Below, one piece after another: positions 15,362-25,041 of a DNA stretch of 64,000 nucleotides. The stretch is from an uncultured Lachnospiraceae bacterium (lineage in GTDB: Bacteria; Bacillota; Clostridia; Lachnospirales; Lachnospiraceae), in assembly GCA_910583605.1 (NCBI GenBank), contig CAJTXN010000001.1, positions 372,001 to 436,000 of the forward strand. The letters run 5' to 3'. The number at the start of each line of letters is the position of its first letter. Positions within the stretch are counted from its first letter, which is position 1. The notes beneath the pieces were generated by a model, which saw only the letters and a list, made by a program, of their open reading frames with translations, had not been told where the DNA came from and made no database searches. The translations under genes were made by a program, and so were the position numbers.

Positions 15362-18300
15362 ATGAGTAATACATTTTCACTTGGAATAGACATCGGTTCT
15401 ACCACTGTTAAGATTGCAATTCTTAACTCTGAAAATGAAATCATCTTTTCTGACTACGAAAGACATTATGCAAATATCCAGGAAACACTTGCTTCTCTGT
15501 TAAAAAAATTTATCGGACAATACGGAAATATAAATCTGTATCCTGTCATTACCGGTTCCGGCGGACTGACACTGGCCAAACATCTGAATGTTCCTTTTGT
15601 ACAGGAAGTTGTGGCTGTTTCCACTGCCCTTGAGGATTATGCCCCACAGACGGATGTTGCCATTGAACTGGGTGGAGAAGATGCAAAAATAATATATTTT
15701 ACCGGCGGTGTGGAACAGCGTATGAACGGTATCTGTGCCGGCGGTACCGGTTCCTTTATCGATCAGATGGCTTCCCTGCTTCAGACGGATGCGGCAGGAC
15801 TGAATATATATGCCAAAGAATATAAAGCTATTTATCCGATTGCAGCCAGATGCGGCGTATTTGCCAAAACGGATATTCAGCCGCTGATTAACGAAGGTGC
15901 AACCAAAGAAGATCTGTCGGCTTCCATTTTCCAGGCGGTTGTAAATCAGACCATCAGCGGTCTTGCCTGTGGAAAACCGATCCGGGGTAACGTGGCATTT
16001 TTAGGAGGTCCCCTTCATTTCCTTTCGGAATTAAAACAGGCATTTATACGCACGTTGAAACTGACGGAAGAACAGATCATAGCACCGGAACATTCTCACC
16101 TGTTTGCTGCCATTGGAGCTGCCCTGAATCATAAAACTGACGTGGAAACGGATACACAGGATATGATCGACCGGCTTTCCGGCGGCATAAAAATGGATTT
16201 TGAAATCAAACGAATGGAGCCGCTGTTTGAATCCCCGCAGGACTATGAATCATTCATTGCCCGTCACAATGTTCATAAAGTGGCATCTATGGATTTAAAG
16301 GATTATGAAGGCGATTGTTTTCTGGGTATCGATGCCGGTTCTACCACTACAAAAGTGGCGCTGGTGGCAGAAGACGGAACGTTACTGTATTCTTTTTACA
16401 GTAATAATAACGGCAGTCCCCTTGCTACTACCATCCGCTCCATCAAAGAAATTTATGAACAGCTGCCGGACAGCGCAAGAATCGTTTACTCCTGTTCCAC
16501 CGGATACGGAGAGGCACTGATCAAAGCTGCCCTTATGCTGGACGAAGGTGAAGTGGAAACGGTTTCCCATTACTATGCCGCGTCCTTTTTTGAGCCGGAT
16601 GTGGATTGTATCCTTGACATCGGCGGTCAGGATATGAAATGCATCAAAATAAAAAATCAGACAGTAGACAGCGTTCAGCTCAATGAAGCCTGTTCTTCCG
16701 GCTGCGGCTCCTTTATTGAAACCTTTGCAAAATCTTTAAATTATTCCGTGGAAGATTTCGCAAAAGAAGCCCTGTTTGCCAAAAACCCGGTGGATTTAGG
16801 TACCCGGTGTACAGTTTTTATGAATTCTAATGTGAAACAGGCACAAAAAGAAGGTTCCGAAGTTTCGGATATATCTGCCGGACTTGCCTATTCGGTAATA
16901 AAAAATGCTTTATATAAGGTTATAAAAATTACAGACCCGAAAGATTTAGGAAAAAAAGTAGTAGTTCAGGGCGGAACCTTTTATAACGATGCCGTTCTGC
17001 GGAGTTTTGAAAAAATTTCCGGCTGTAATGCCGTACGTCCGGATATTGCCGGAATCATGGGTGCATTCGGCGCCGCACTAGTGGCAAGAGAACGGTATGA
17101 CAGTTCCAAAAAAACCTCCATGCTCAGTATTAATAAAATAAATACATTGGAATTTTCCACTTCCATGTCCAGATGTAAAGGCTGTACCAACAATTGTCTG
17201 CTGACGATCAATAAATTTACTGGTGGACGGCAGTTTATAACCGGAAACCGATGTGAACGCGGAATCGGTAAAACAAAAAAGAAAGAAAATATTCCAAATT
17301 TATTTGAATACAAGCATAAAAAAATATTCGGTTATGAATCTCTGACTGCCGATGAAGCAATCCGTGGTACGGTAGGCATTCCCCGGGTACTGAACCTGTA
17401 TGAAAATTATCCGTTCTGGGCTATTTTCTTCAGAAACCTGGGATTTCAGGTAATCCTTTCACCGGAATCCAGCCGGAAAATCTACGAACTTGGTATTGAA
17501 TCCATTCCAAGCGAATCCGAATGTTATCCTGCAAAACTGGCACATGGCCATATCACCTGGCTGATCAGACAACAGGTTGATTTTATATTCTATCCGTGTA
17601 TTCCTTATGAGCGCAATGAAACACCGGATGCCAATAACCACTACAACTGCCCGATAGTTACCTCTTATGCAGAAAACATAAAAAATAATGTAGAGGAAAT
17701 TACAAACGGTCAGATGCGTTTTTTAAATCCTTTTTTATCCATGACCGATTTTGATGTCATGTCCAAACGTCTGATTGAAATCTTTACGGAAGAATTCGGA
17801 ATACCGGCAGATGACATTCAAAAAGCCTGCCGTGCCGGATGGGAAGAACTGCAGGCTGCCCGGAAAGATATTCAGACACAGGGGGAAGCAGTTTTAAAAT
17901 ATATGGAAGAACATAATAAACGGGGAATTGTTCTTGCCGGACGCCCATACCACATTGACCCTGAGATCAATCATGGTATACCGGAACTGATCAATTCTTA
18001 CGGAATTGCCGTATTAACGGAGGATTCCATCTCTCATCTGGCAAATGTGGAGCGACCGCTTCTGGTCATGGACCAGTGGATGTATCATTCCAGACTTTAT
18101 GCTGCCGCTAATTTTGTCAAGACACAGGATAATCTGGATTTAATCCAGTTAAACTCCTTTGGCTGCGGACTGGATGCCGTTACTACCGACCAGGTCAGTG
18201 ACATCCTGACAAAATCTGGTAAGATTTATACCGTTTTAAAAATTGACGAAGTGAATAATCTCGGCGCCGCCAGAATCAGGATTCGTTCCCTGCTTTCTGC

Positions 18301-19606
18301 TCTCCGTGTCCGGGAAAAGAAAGAAGAAAATCGTACCATCGTCCCTTCCAATATCAACCGTGTGGAATTTACTGCGGAAATGCGGGAAAATTATACGATC
18401 CTGGCACCCCAGATGTCACCGATTCACTTTGATCTACTGGAACCTGCACTGAAGTCCTGCGGCTATAATATCAAAATTTTTAATAATGATAACCGTAAAG
18501 CCGTGGATATCGGTTTGAAATATGTAAATAATGATGCCTGCTACCCGTCTCTTATTGTTATCGGACAGATTATGGAAGAACTGCTGTCCGGAAACTACGA
18601 CCTTAACCGGACTGCCGTCATTATGACGCAGACCGGCGGCGGCTGCCGGGCAAGCAATTATGTCGGTTTTATCCGGCGTGCCCTGGAAAAAGCAGGAATG
18701 TCCCAAATACCGGTACTGGCATTAAGTGTTCAGGGATTGGAAAAACATGAAGGATTCAAAATCACTCCAAAACTGACATTAAAGGCAATGCATGCCTTAA
18801 TTTACGGAGATTTATTTATGCGGGTCGTATACCGCACCCGTCCATATGAAAAAGTGCCCGGTTCCGCCAATGAACTGCATGCAAAATGGAAAAAAATCTG
18901 TGCGGATTCCCTGGCAAAACCTTCGTTATCATTTTCCGAATTTAAACGAAATATCCGTGGTATTGTACATGATTTTGATCAATTACCTCTATTGGATATT
19001 CAGAAACCAAAAGTTGGTATCGTAGGTGAGATTCTGGTTAAATTTCTCCCAGCCGCAAATAATTTTCTTGTAGATTTATTGGAAAATGAGGGGGCTGAAG
19101 CGGTTATGCCTGATTTACTGGATTTCTTCCTTTACAGTTTCTATAATAATAATTTCAAAGCTGAAAATCTGGGATTTAAAAAATCCTCCGCCCGGATTGG
19201 CAATCTGGCCATCTGGTTTCTGGAAAAACTGCGGAAACCTATGGTAAAAGAATTATCGAAAAGCAAACGCTTTACTCCGCCGTCCCATATTTCAGAATTG
19301 GCAAAACTGGCGGAACCGGTTACCTCTATCGGCAATCAGACCGGAGAAGGATGGTTTTTAACCGGAGAAATGCTGGAGCTGATTCACAGCGGCGTCCCAA
19401 ACATTGTTTGTGCCCAGCCTTTTGGCTGCCTTCCAAACCATGTTGTGGGAAAGGGTGTTATTAAAGAGTTACGTCACAGACATCCGGAAGCCAATATTGT
19501 GGCCGTTGACTATGATCCCGGCGCCAGCGAGGTAAATCAGTTAAACCGGATTAAGCTGATGTTGTCCACTGCCAACAAGAATCTGGAAAAAATAGAGAAA
19601 AATTAA
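15362..19606 (+). CDS. Acyl-CoA dehydratase activase, double BadF/HgdC domain with DUF2229
   Basis: 1414-residue protein of the BcrA/BadF/HgdC ATPase family, whose archetype uses ATP and a [4Fe-4S] cluster to inject an electron into 2-hydroxyacyl-CoA dehydratases. Two actin-like ATPase domains are visible: residues 1 to ~275 (SLGIDIGSTTVK, GGTGSFIDQM) and ~320-590 (CFLGIDAGSTTTKVALV, SSGCGSFIETF). A Cys cluster follows (RCKGCTNNCLLTINKF, NRCERG), then a long DUF2229/HgdB-like half (SESECYPAKLAHGH, AGRPYHIDPEINHGIPEL, NNDACYPSLIVIGQ, QTGGGCRASNYVG). The ATG at 15362 has GGAGGT six bases upstream; the longer frame is not supported. No dehydratase subunit is adjacent. Such giant orphans are common in Clostridia; their substrate is not known to me. 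Confidence 0.87.
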   Translation: MSNTFSLGIDIGSTTVKIAILNSENEIIFSDYERHYANIQETLASLLKKFIGQYGNINLYPVITGSGGLTLAKHLNVPFVQEVVAVSTALEDYAPQTDVAIELGGEDAKIIYFTGGVEQRMNGICAGGTGSFIDQMASLLQTDAAGLNIYAKEYKAIYPIAARCGVFAKTDIQPLINEGATKEDLSASIFQAVVNQTISGLACGKPIRGNVAFLGGPLHFLSELKQAFIRTLKLTEEQIIAPEHSHLFAAIGAALNHKTDVETDTQDMIDRLSGGIKMDFEIKRMEPLFESPQDYESFIARHNVHKVASMDLKDYEGDCFLGIDAGSTTTKVALVAEDGTLLYSFYSNNNGSPLATTIRSIKEIYEQLPDSARIVYSCSTGYGEALIKAALMLDEGEVETVSHYYAASFFEPDVDCILDIGGQDMKCIKIKNQTVDSVQLNEACSSGCGSFIETFAKSLNYSVEDFAKEALFAKNPVDLGTRCTVFMNSNVKQAQKEGSEVSDISAGLAYSVIKNALYKVIKITDPKDLGKKVVVQGGTFYNDAVLRSFEKISGCNAVRPDIAGIMGAFGAALVARERYDSSKKTSMLSINKINTLEFSTSMSRCKGCTNNCLLTINKFTGGRQFITGNRCERGIGKTKKKENIPNLFEYKHKKIFGYESLTADEAIRGTVGIPRVLNLYENYPFWAIFFRNLGFQVILSPESSRKIYELGIESIPSESECYPAKLAHGHITWLIRQQVDFIFYPCIPYERNETPDANNHYNCPIVTSYAENIKNNVEEITNGQMRFLNPFLSMTDFDVMSKRLIEIFTEEFGIPADDIQKACRAGWEELQAARKDIQTQGEAVLKYMEEHNKRGIVLAGRPYHIDPEINHGIPELINSYGIAVLTEDSISHLANVERPLLVMDQWMYHSRLYAAANFVKTQDNLDLIQLNSFGCGLDAVTTDQVSDILTKSGKIYTVLKIDEVNNLGAARIRIRSLLSALRVREKKEENRTIVPSNINRVEFTAEMRENYTILAPQMSPIHFDLLEPALKSCGYNIKIFNNDNRKAVDIGLKYVNNDACYPSLIVIGQIMEELLSGNYDLNRTAVIMTQTGGGCRASNYVGFIRRALEKAGMSQIPVLALSVQGLEKHEGFKITPKLTLKAMHALIYGDLFMRVVYRTRPYEKVPGSANELHAKWKKICADSLAKPSLSFSEFKRNIRGIVHDFDQLPLLDIQKPKVGIVGEILVKFLPAANNFLVDLLENEGAEAVMPDLLDFFLYSFYNNNFKAENLGFKKSSARIGNLAIWFLEKLRKPMVKELSKSKRFTPPSHISELAKLAEPVTSIGNQTGEGWFLTGEMLELIHSGVPNIVCAQPFGCLPNHVVGKGVIKELRHRHPEANIVAVDYDPGASEVNQLNRIKLMLSTANKNLEKIEKN

Positions 19607-19637
19607 TTTAAAAATTAATCAGCTATTTTGAAACAAT

Positions 19638-19687
19638 AAAAAACATCTCATAGAGAAATAAGTGTTACTTTTCTATGAGATGTTTTT
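19638..19687. terminator. Bidirectional terminator between activase gene and ung
   Basis: AAAAACATCTCATAGA and TCTATGAGATGTTTTT pair across a short loop, with A- and T-runs outside, between two convergent genes. Confidence 0.85.
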
Positions 19688-19689
19688 GT

Positions 19690-20364
19690 TTATATATTTT
19701 CAATCTGCCAGTCGATTGGTGTTTCTCCATTCTTTTTTAAAAATTCATTGGTCTGACTGAAATGTTTACAGCCGAAAAATCCTCTGTATGCCGACAGCGG
19801 ACTTGGATGCGGCGACTTTAATATTAAATGATTAGGATTTGTCAACATTGATGCCTTCATCTGTGCCGGTTTCCCCCACAGCAGAAATACAATCGGACGG
19901 TCTTCCTGATTCAATGCCTGAATGGCTGCATCCGTAAATTTTTCCCAACCGATTCCCTTATGTGAAAATGCTGCATGGGCACGAACCGTTAAGATGGTAT
20001 TTAATAACAGAACACCCTGTTCTGCCCATTTCACCAAATATCCGTTATTCGGAATATATGTACCCACATCATCCGCCATTTCTTTATATATATTCTCCAA
20101 AGAAGGCGGTATATCAATTCCCGGTTTGACGGAAAAACTTAATCCATGGGCCTGTCCCGGCTCGTGGTACGGGTCCTGTCCTATGATTACTGCTTTTACT
20201 TTATGATAGGGAGTCATATGAAATGCATTAAATATATCTTCCGCAGCCGGATACACTGCATGTGTTGAATATTCTTCCCTTACTTTCTCAAACAGTGATT
20301 TATAATAGTCTTTTGAAAACTCTTCCTTTAATGGCTCAAGCCAATCATTATTTATCGCTGACAT
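19690..20364 (-). CDS. ung: Uracil-DNA glycosylase, family 1
   Basis: Base-excision repair enzyme that removes uracil from DNA. The water-activating motif GQDPYH is at residues 62-67 with catalytic Asp64. FSV in GLSFSV gives the uracil-stacking Phe, LLLNTILTVRAH the uracil-binding Asn, and HPSPLSAYRGFFGCKHF near the C-terminus the minor-groove loop and catalytic His. At 224 residues it has standard length. Its first 17 bases overlap the end of hisF, so translation is probably coupled within the his operon. Confidence 0.97.
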   Translation of the reverse strand: MSAINNDWLEPLKEEFSKDYYKSLFEKVREEYSTHAVYPAAEDIFNAFHMTPYHKVKAVIIGQDPYHEPGQAHGLSFSVKPGIDIPPSLENIYKEMADDVGTYIPNNGYLVKWAEQGVLLLNTILTVRAHAAFSHKGIGWEKFTDAAIQALNQEDRPIVFLLWGKPAQMKASMLTNPNHLILKSPHPSPLSAYRGFFGCKHFSQTNEFLKKNGETPIDWQIENI

Positions 20365-21121
20365 ATCTTATCGGTACTCCTAACTCATATAAATATTGTT
20401 TTAAATCTTTGATTTCCAGTTCTTTATAGTGAAACAGGGAAGCAGCCAGCGCCGCATCCGCTTTTCCCTCTGTTAATGCTTCCAAAAAATGTTCTTTTGT
20501 ACCTGCTCCGCCAGATGCGATTACTGGAATGGAAACATGTTCCGCAATGGTTCTGGTCAAAGTAATATCATAACCATCTTTGGTTCCATCACAATCCATA
20601 CTGGTCAGCAGAATTTCTCCCGCTCCCATCTGCTCGGCCTGAACTGCCCAGGACAAAGCATCAATTCCGGTGTCAATTCTTCCGCCATTCTGATAAATAT
20701 TCCAGCCGCTTCCGTCCGGCCTTCGTTTTGCATCTATGGCAACCACCACACACTGGCTTCCAAACTTATCTGCTGCCTCCCGAATCAGATTCGGATGATT
20801 AATCGCCGCCGAATTGATTGCTATTTTGTCGGCTCCTTCCCGAAGCAGTTCCTTAAAATCTTCCACCGTTCGGATTCCTCCGCCTACGGTAAAAGGAATA
20901 AAAACTTTTTCCGCAACCTTTCGAACTAAATCCACCACCGTGTGCCTGTGGTCGGATGAAGCCGTGATATCCAGAAAAACCAGTTCATCTGCACCAGCTT
21001 GATCATAAGCAGCCGCCACTTCCACAGGGTCTCCCGCATCCTTGAGATTAATAAAATTAATTCCTTTTACCACTCTGTTGTTATTTACATCCAGACATGG
21101 AATAATTCGTTTTGTATGCAT
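20348..21121 (-). CDS. hisF: Imidazole glycerol phosphate synthase, cyclase subunit
   Basis: TIM-barrel subunit that uses ammonia from HisH to convert PRFAR to imidazole glycerol phosphate and AICAR in histidine synthesis. Catalytic Asp11 (CLDV) and Asp130 (VVAIDAKR) are present, as are phosphate-binding loops TVGGGIRT and IASGGAGT. 257 residues, full length. It follows hisH by 10 bp and overlaps ung by 17 bp. Only hisH and hisF of the pathway are in the window, so the other his genes must be elsewhere. Confidence 0.97.
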   Translation of the reverse strand: MHTKRIIPCLDVNNNRVVKGINFINLKDAGDPVEVAAAYDQAGADELVFLDITASSDHRHTVVDLVRKVAEKVFIPFTVGGGIRTVEDFKELLREGADKIAINSAAINHPNLIREAADKFGSQCVVVAIDAKRRPDGSGWNIYQNGGRIDTGIDALSWAVQAEQMGAGEILLTSMDCDGTKDGYDITLTRTIAEHVSIPVIASGGAGTKEHFLEALTEGKADAALAASLFHYKELEIKDLKQYLYELGVPIRYVSDK

Positions 21122-21131
21122 GTATTACCTC

Positions 21132-21749
21132 CTAAGACGTCTGATGGATTTCCGCAAAGTTTTTCAATATCTGCAGCCCTACATCCCCACTCTTCTCCGG
21201 ATGGAACTGGCAGGCAAATATATTATTCTTTTCTACAGAAGCATCAATGATCGTACCATATTCGGTAACAGCTTTAACAATCTCCGGTTCCTTTGCTTTC
21301 AAAAAATACGAATGAACAAAATATACATATGCATCATCATCAATATTCCGAAAAAGTCTGCCATCATTCATAAACCGAAGGGAATTCCAACCGATATGGG
21401 GTATCTTTAATCCCGGAGCATCCGGAATCTTTCGTATCTCACCTTTCAGAATACCAAGCCCCCGGACTCCCTCTGACTCGTCGCTTCCTTCAAATAATAA
21501 CTGAAGTCCGAGACAAATTCCGAGAAACGGTATATTCCGGGCTGCTACCTCATGTATGGGGTCAATCAGATTATAATTCTTTAGTTTTTCCATGGCATCC
21601 CCAAAGTTTCCGACTCCCGGTAAGATTACCTTATCTGCGGATAATATCTCATCATGTTTTCGGGATATGACCACCTCCTGTCCTAAAAACTCCAAAGCCT
21701 TCTGAACACTTTTCAAATTACCTGCATCATAATCAATTATTGCTATCAT
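21132..21749 (-). CDS. hisH: Imidazole glycerol phosphate synthase, glutaminase subunit
   Basis: Class I glutamine amidotransferase that supplies ammonia to HisF. The nucleophile Cys79 is in PFLGICLGLQLLF, and the catalytic His-Glu pair is in CQFHPEKSGDVGL. The PGVGNFGDAM loop is typical of HisH. 205 residues. Its start ATG overlaps the stop of the upstream acidic membrane-protein gene (TAATG), suggesting translational coupling with a gene that is not part of known histidine pathways. Confidence 0.97.
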   Translation of the reverse strand: MIAIIDYDAGNLKSVQKALEFLGQEVVISRKHDEILSADKVILPGVGNFGDAMEKLKNYNLIDPIHEVAARNIPFLGICLGLQLLFEGSDESEGVRGLGILKGEIRKIPDAPGLKIPHIGWNSLRFMNDGRLFRNIDDDAYVYFVHSYFLKAKEPEIVKAVTEYGTIIDASVEKNNIFACQFHPEKSGDVGLQILKNFAEIHQTS

Positions 21750-23215
21750 TATCTGTACGTCCCTTTCTCAGAAACTTTGCTGTTTATAATTCTGGAGTAT
21801 TCTTCCCTGTCTGCCATCTGAGATAATTGTCTGGCTTCACTTTCCGTCATACCATAATAACTTGATAAACAGTCGATAATTTTACCCAGAGAAGATGTAG
21901 TTTGATCAAAGGTTCCCAGTTCCCTGGCTTTGTCAATCACGGAATCATAGGTCTTAATTCCCCGGATTAATGAATCCAGCGCATCTACATTCATTTCCAG
22001 CTTATAATATGTATTAAACTCATTATAATGTTTTTCAACTTTCATAATAGTAACAACCTGCTGATAAAATGCCTTATCGCTGTCTTTTAAGTCCATGCCT
22101 GACAGAATGGCATAAGCTTTGGTATAATTCTTATCAACATAATATCCGGTTGCCTTATCAATGTTTCTGTTATACGAAAAGAATCCTGCCCCAAAATAGA
22201 TCAGACACACACTTGCCACTATCACGGACAGACTGAGGACCAGACCCAATGGTGTAAATCGAATTTTTTCTTCTATGACCGGCGGTTTAACCGGTTTCTT
22301 TTTCTTTTCCTTCGGCTCTTTTACCTTCTTTGGTTTCTTTTCCTTTTTTTCTTTTTTCTTTTTTTCTTTTTTTGCTTTTTTGTCCTCTGCTTCTTCCGCT
22401 GCGTCTTCTGCCTCTCCTGTTGATGCAGAATCAATATTTAAGTCTCCGCCGAATCCAAAATCACTGAGTCCCAAACTGTCTATATCATCCATAACGCTTC
22501 CGGTTTCGTCCAATATACTGTCTACATCAATCAGAGAATTATCCTCCGCCTGTTCGGATTTTTTACTGCGTGAAAATAATTTTCCAAAAAAGCCTTTGGA
22601 CTTCTTTGGCTCCACCTTCTCCTGAGCCGGTTCCGGTTCTTCCCCGCTGCTTTCATCCATATGGATATCTTCATATCTTTTCACTGCCCGGTTATCCTCT
22701 TCCAAAGAGCCGTTATCCTCTGGTTCAGAATCACTTTCCTCTTCTTCCTGCTCAATTGCATTGATCATGCTTAAAATATCTGCCAGATCATCATCTGACT
22801 CTGCAGTATCTACTTCTTCACTGACGTCAATCTGATCCGTTTCTTCTGCCGGAATCTCATCCGTCTGTGATTCTTCCGTTGAAAACTCCTCTGTAAAATT
22901 CTGATCCACAAAAGATTCTTCCATAAACGGTTCAGCCGCAAAAGAATCCTCTAAAGCGGACGGTTCAGCCAAAACTTCCTCTGCTGAAAGATCACCGTTA
23001 AAAGGTTCTTCTGCATCTTCACCGGTTAATTCCTGCTGTTCATCTTCGCTTGAGAGTTCTAAATCATCATTAATATCAGAGATTTCTTCATCAAAATTAA
23101 AATCCCCGTCTTCCAGTTCCTTTTCAAACCAGTCATCAGAGTCTGCTTCGCTTCCTTCCACCACAGAATTCAGAAGCTGTTCCAGATAATCTTCATCTTT
23201 GTTGTCTAATGCCAT
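21749..23215 (-). CDS. Unknown acidic protein with Lys-rich segment and one membrane span
   Basis: 488-residue protein I do not recognise. Residues 1 to about 190 are very acidic and low in complexity (runs of Glu, Asp and Ser). A SKGFFGKLFSRSKKSEQ stretch near 205-225 could be an amphipathic or basic patch. A Lys/Glu-rich highly charged stretch (about 270-310) leads into a single hydrophobic segment (FTPLGLVLSLSVIVASVCLI and on, about 320-345). The last 140 residues are mixed and helical, possibly TPR-like. The predicted topology places the charged half in the cytoplasm. It is translationally coupled to hisH downstream and follows cheV by 72 bp. The start ATG has GGAGGTGG upstream. Confidence 0.7.
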   Translation of the reverse strand: MALDNKDEDYLEQLLNSVVEGSEADSDDWFEKELEDGDFNFDEEISDINDDLELSSEDEQQELTGEDAEEPFNGDLSAEEVLAEPSALEDSFAAEPFMEESFVDQNFTEEFSTEESQTDEIPAEETDQIDVSEEVDTAESDDDLADILSMINAIEQEEEESDSEPEDNGSLEEDNRAVKRYEDIHMDESSGEEPEPAQEKVEPKKSKGFFGKLFSRSKKSEQAEDNSLIDVDSILDETGSVMDDIDSLGLSDFGFGGDLNIDSASTGEAEDAAEEAEDKKAKKEKKKKEKKEKKPKKVKEPKEKKKKPVKPPVIEEKIRFTPLGLVLSLSVIVASVCLIYFGAGFFSYNRNIDKATGYYVDKNYTKAYAILSGMDLKDSDKAFYQQVVTIMKVEKHYNEFNTYYKLEMNVDALDSLIRGIKTYDSVIDKARELGTFDQTTSSLGKIIDCLSSYYGMTESEARQLSQMADREEYSRIINSKVSEKGTYR

Positions 23216-23245
23216 TCTTCCACCTCCGGTAACTTAGTAAACAAC

Positions 23246-23278
23246 ACATTAGGCCGACCTGCTTTGCCGACCTAATGT
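23246..23278. terminator. Hairpin between cheV and the acidic-protein gene
   Basis: ACATTAGGCCGAC and GCCGACCTAATGT pair over about 12 bp with wobble pairs. The T-run (ATTTTTG) lies on the plus-strand side; on the minus strand, the direction of the genes, only a weak T-rich stretch follows. Possible attenuator. Confidence 0.4.
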
Positions 23279-23287
23279 ATTTTTGAA

Positions 23288-24199
23288 CTATGATTGATTA
23301 TTCTGAATTAATCCATCAATGATTCTGACCAGATTGCCAATCTCCGGTTTCGAAAGCTGGGCATCTGCGCCAAGTGATAATCCTTTAATTCTCATTTCTT
23401 CATTCACCAGGGAAGAGAAAATAATCAATGGTATTTCTTTTAATACATCGTCTGATTTTACCAGTTTTGTCAGCCTGTGACCATCCATTACCGGCATTTC
23501 TATGTCTGTGATAATACATTTTACTTCATCCAGCGCCGTACCCTTTCGCTTTAATTCTTCCAGTTTATCCCAGGCTTCCTGTCCGTTGTCATTTTTAATG
23601 ACATTTATATATCCTGCCTTATGCAGGGAATCTATAATAAGCTTACTTAAGAGTGCAGAATCTTCTGCGATCATTATTGGTGATTCGTTTCTCTGTCTGG
23701 TTCCAAGTGTATCGATTTCCGATACTTTTAATCCGGTTTCCGGACTGATTTCTGAAACAATACTCTCAAAATCAAGTATAACGATCAACTTACCGTCAAT
23801 CTTTATTATACCGGTTGCAATACTGGAATCCGTAGTATTGATCGTATGATCCGGTTTAATGATATCATTCCAGGAAACTCTATGTATACCGACTACTTTA
23901 TGTACATGAAAAGCAATATTTAATTTATTAAAATTTGTAATAATCATCATATCACTGGAATAATCAGTACTCTCAACCAGCCCCAGTTCTTTTGGAAGAT
24001 TGATTACCGTGATCATGGTATCCCTCGGCATAAATATTCCTTCTATGCTCTTATGTGCGTTCGGCATCGGGGTCACCGGCTGGTATGGTAATATTTCCCT
24101 GATCTTTGCCACATTAATACCATAATAATTGTTTCCAATGGTAAATTCCAGCACTTCAAGTTCATTAGTTCCATTCTCTAATAAAATATTCGTTTCCAT
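23288..24199 (-). CDS. cheV: CheV-type chemotaxis protein (CheW-like + receiver)
   Basis: Chemotaxis adaptor whose CheW-like domain (about residues 12-155) couples receptors to CheA and whose receiver domain (about 174-300) is phosphorylated for adaptation. In the receiver AED (178-180), Asp232 in TDIEMPVMDGH, Ser262-Ser263 and Lys284 form the standard phospho-acceptor site. 303 residues, normal for CheV. No other chemotaxis or flagellar genes are in the window. The ribosome site GGAGGG precedes the ATG at 24199. It may share a transcript with the lipoprotein gene upstream (21-bp gap). Confidence 0.92.
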   Translation of the reverse strand: METNILLENGTNELEVLEFTIGNNYYGINVAKIREILPYQPVTPMPNAHKSIEGIFMPRDTMITVINLPKELGLVESTDYSSDMMIITNFNKLNIAFHVHKVVGIHRVSWNDIIKPDHTINTTDSSIATGIIKIDGKLIVILDFESIVSEISPETGLKVSEIDTLGTRQRNESPIMIAEDSALLSKLIIDSLHKAGYINVIKNDNGQEAWDKLEELKRKGTALDEVKCIITDIEMPVMDGHRLTKLVKSDDVLKEIPLIIFSSLVNEEMRIKGLSLGADAQLSKPEIGNLVRIIDGLIQNNQS

Positions 24200-24220
24200 A
24201 AAAGCCCTCCTACAATTTTA

Positions 24221-24940
24221 CTATTTTAATTTTATTTTAGTCGAATTTCCATTTTCATCAGCTATATCGATTACCAGACTTTTAATCTCCTCTTTTGTCT
24301 CCGTCTGTATCTGATAGACCAGAACAAATTCCTGTGAAGTTCCTGCCGGAATCGTTCCATCAAAGGTATTCAGTGCATCAAGTAAAAGCGAAAGCTGGGC
24401 ATTCACCTTAACGGTATCATTCACAACCCCCCGGTATCTCCTTCCCCCTGCCATCATGTTAACGGCAATATCCTGACCGGAAGGATTGGATATTTTAAAC
24501 TTAACCACAAGAAGTTTTGAATTCTCTACGGCTTTCATCACGAACAATGCAGAATCCTGATTTTCAAAAGGATATACATCTGTCACATAATAATCAATAT
24601 ACTCCGCTGAAAGACCGTTTATGCTAAGTGCCTGTGTTAATTGTTCCGCTGTGGCAACCGTTTCAACAGAAGAGCCTCCACTCGGAGTATTCATATCTCC
24701 CTGTGATGTTGTAGTATCTTCGCCAAAAGTCATGGATTCCGTTTCTGTTACAGGTTCCGAAGTTTCAATGTAATTATTCTTGTAATTTACATCATGCTTT
24801 AAAACCACGGCTGCTGCATAATCTGCTATCATATCCTTCTGTTCCTCCGTGTATTCCAGTTCGGAACACCCGGCCAGTGAAACAATTGCTCCTGCCAATA
24901 CTGCTGACATTAAATATTTTGCTTTATTTCTCACGTTCAT
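24221..24940 (-). CDS. Lipoprotein, DUF5067-like
   Basis: 239-residue predicted lipoprotein. A basic start MNVRNKAK and hydrophobic stretch end in the lipobox VSLAGC, so the mature protein should be lipid-anchored outside the cell. A Thr/Ser/Glu-rich linker (about residues 55-95) precedes a beta-rich C-terminal half with VVKFKISNPSGQDIAVNMMA and FVLVYQI, resembling immunoglobulin-like DUF5067 domains, which is a guess. The ATG at 24940 with AAGGA is preferred to a GTG 15 bp upstream. It lies between cheV and a two-component system on the same strand, so a signalling link is possible but unproven. Confidence 0.6.
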   Translation of the reverse strand: MNVRNKAKYLMSAVLAGAIVSLAGCSELEYTEEQKDMIADYAAAVVLKHDVNYKNNYIETSEPVTETESMTFGEDTTTSQGDMNTPSGGSSVETVATAEQLTQALSINGLSAEYIDYYVTDVYPFENQDSALFVMKAVENSKLLVVKFKISNPSGQDIAVNMMAGGRRYRGVVNDTVKVNAQLSLLLDALNTFDGTIPAGTSQEFVLVYQIQTETKEEIKSLVIDIADENGNSTKIKLK

Positions 24941-25041
24941 ATCTCTGTCCTTCACTATAAATTCTCTTTTATCCGAATCAAAGCCGGATAATATATTTTA
25001 AAAATTACATACTATTATTCTACCATTAATTCTTTTATTCT

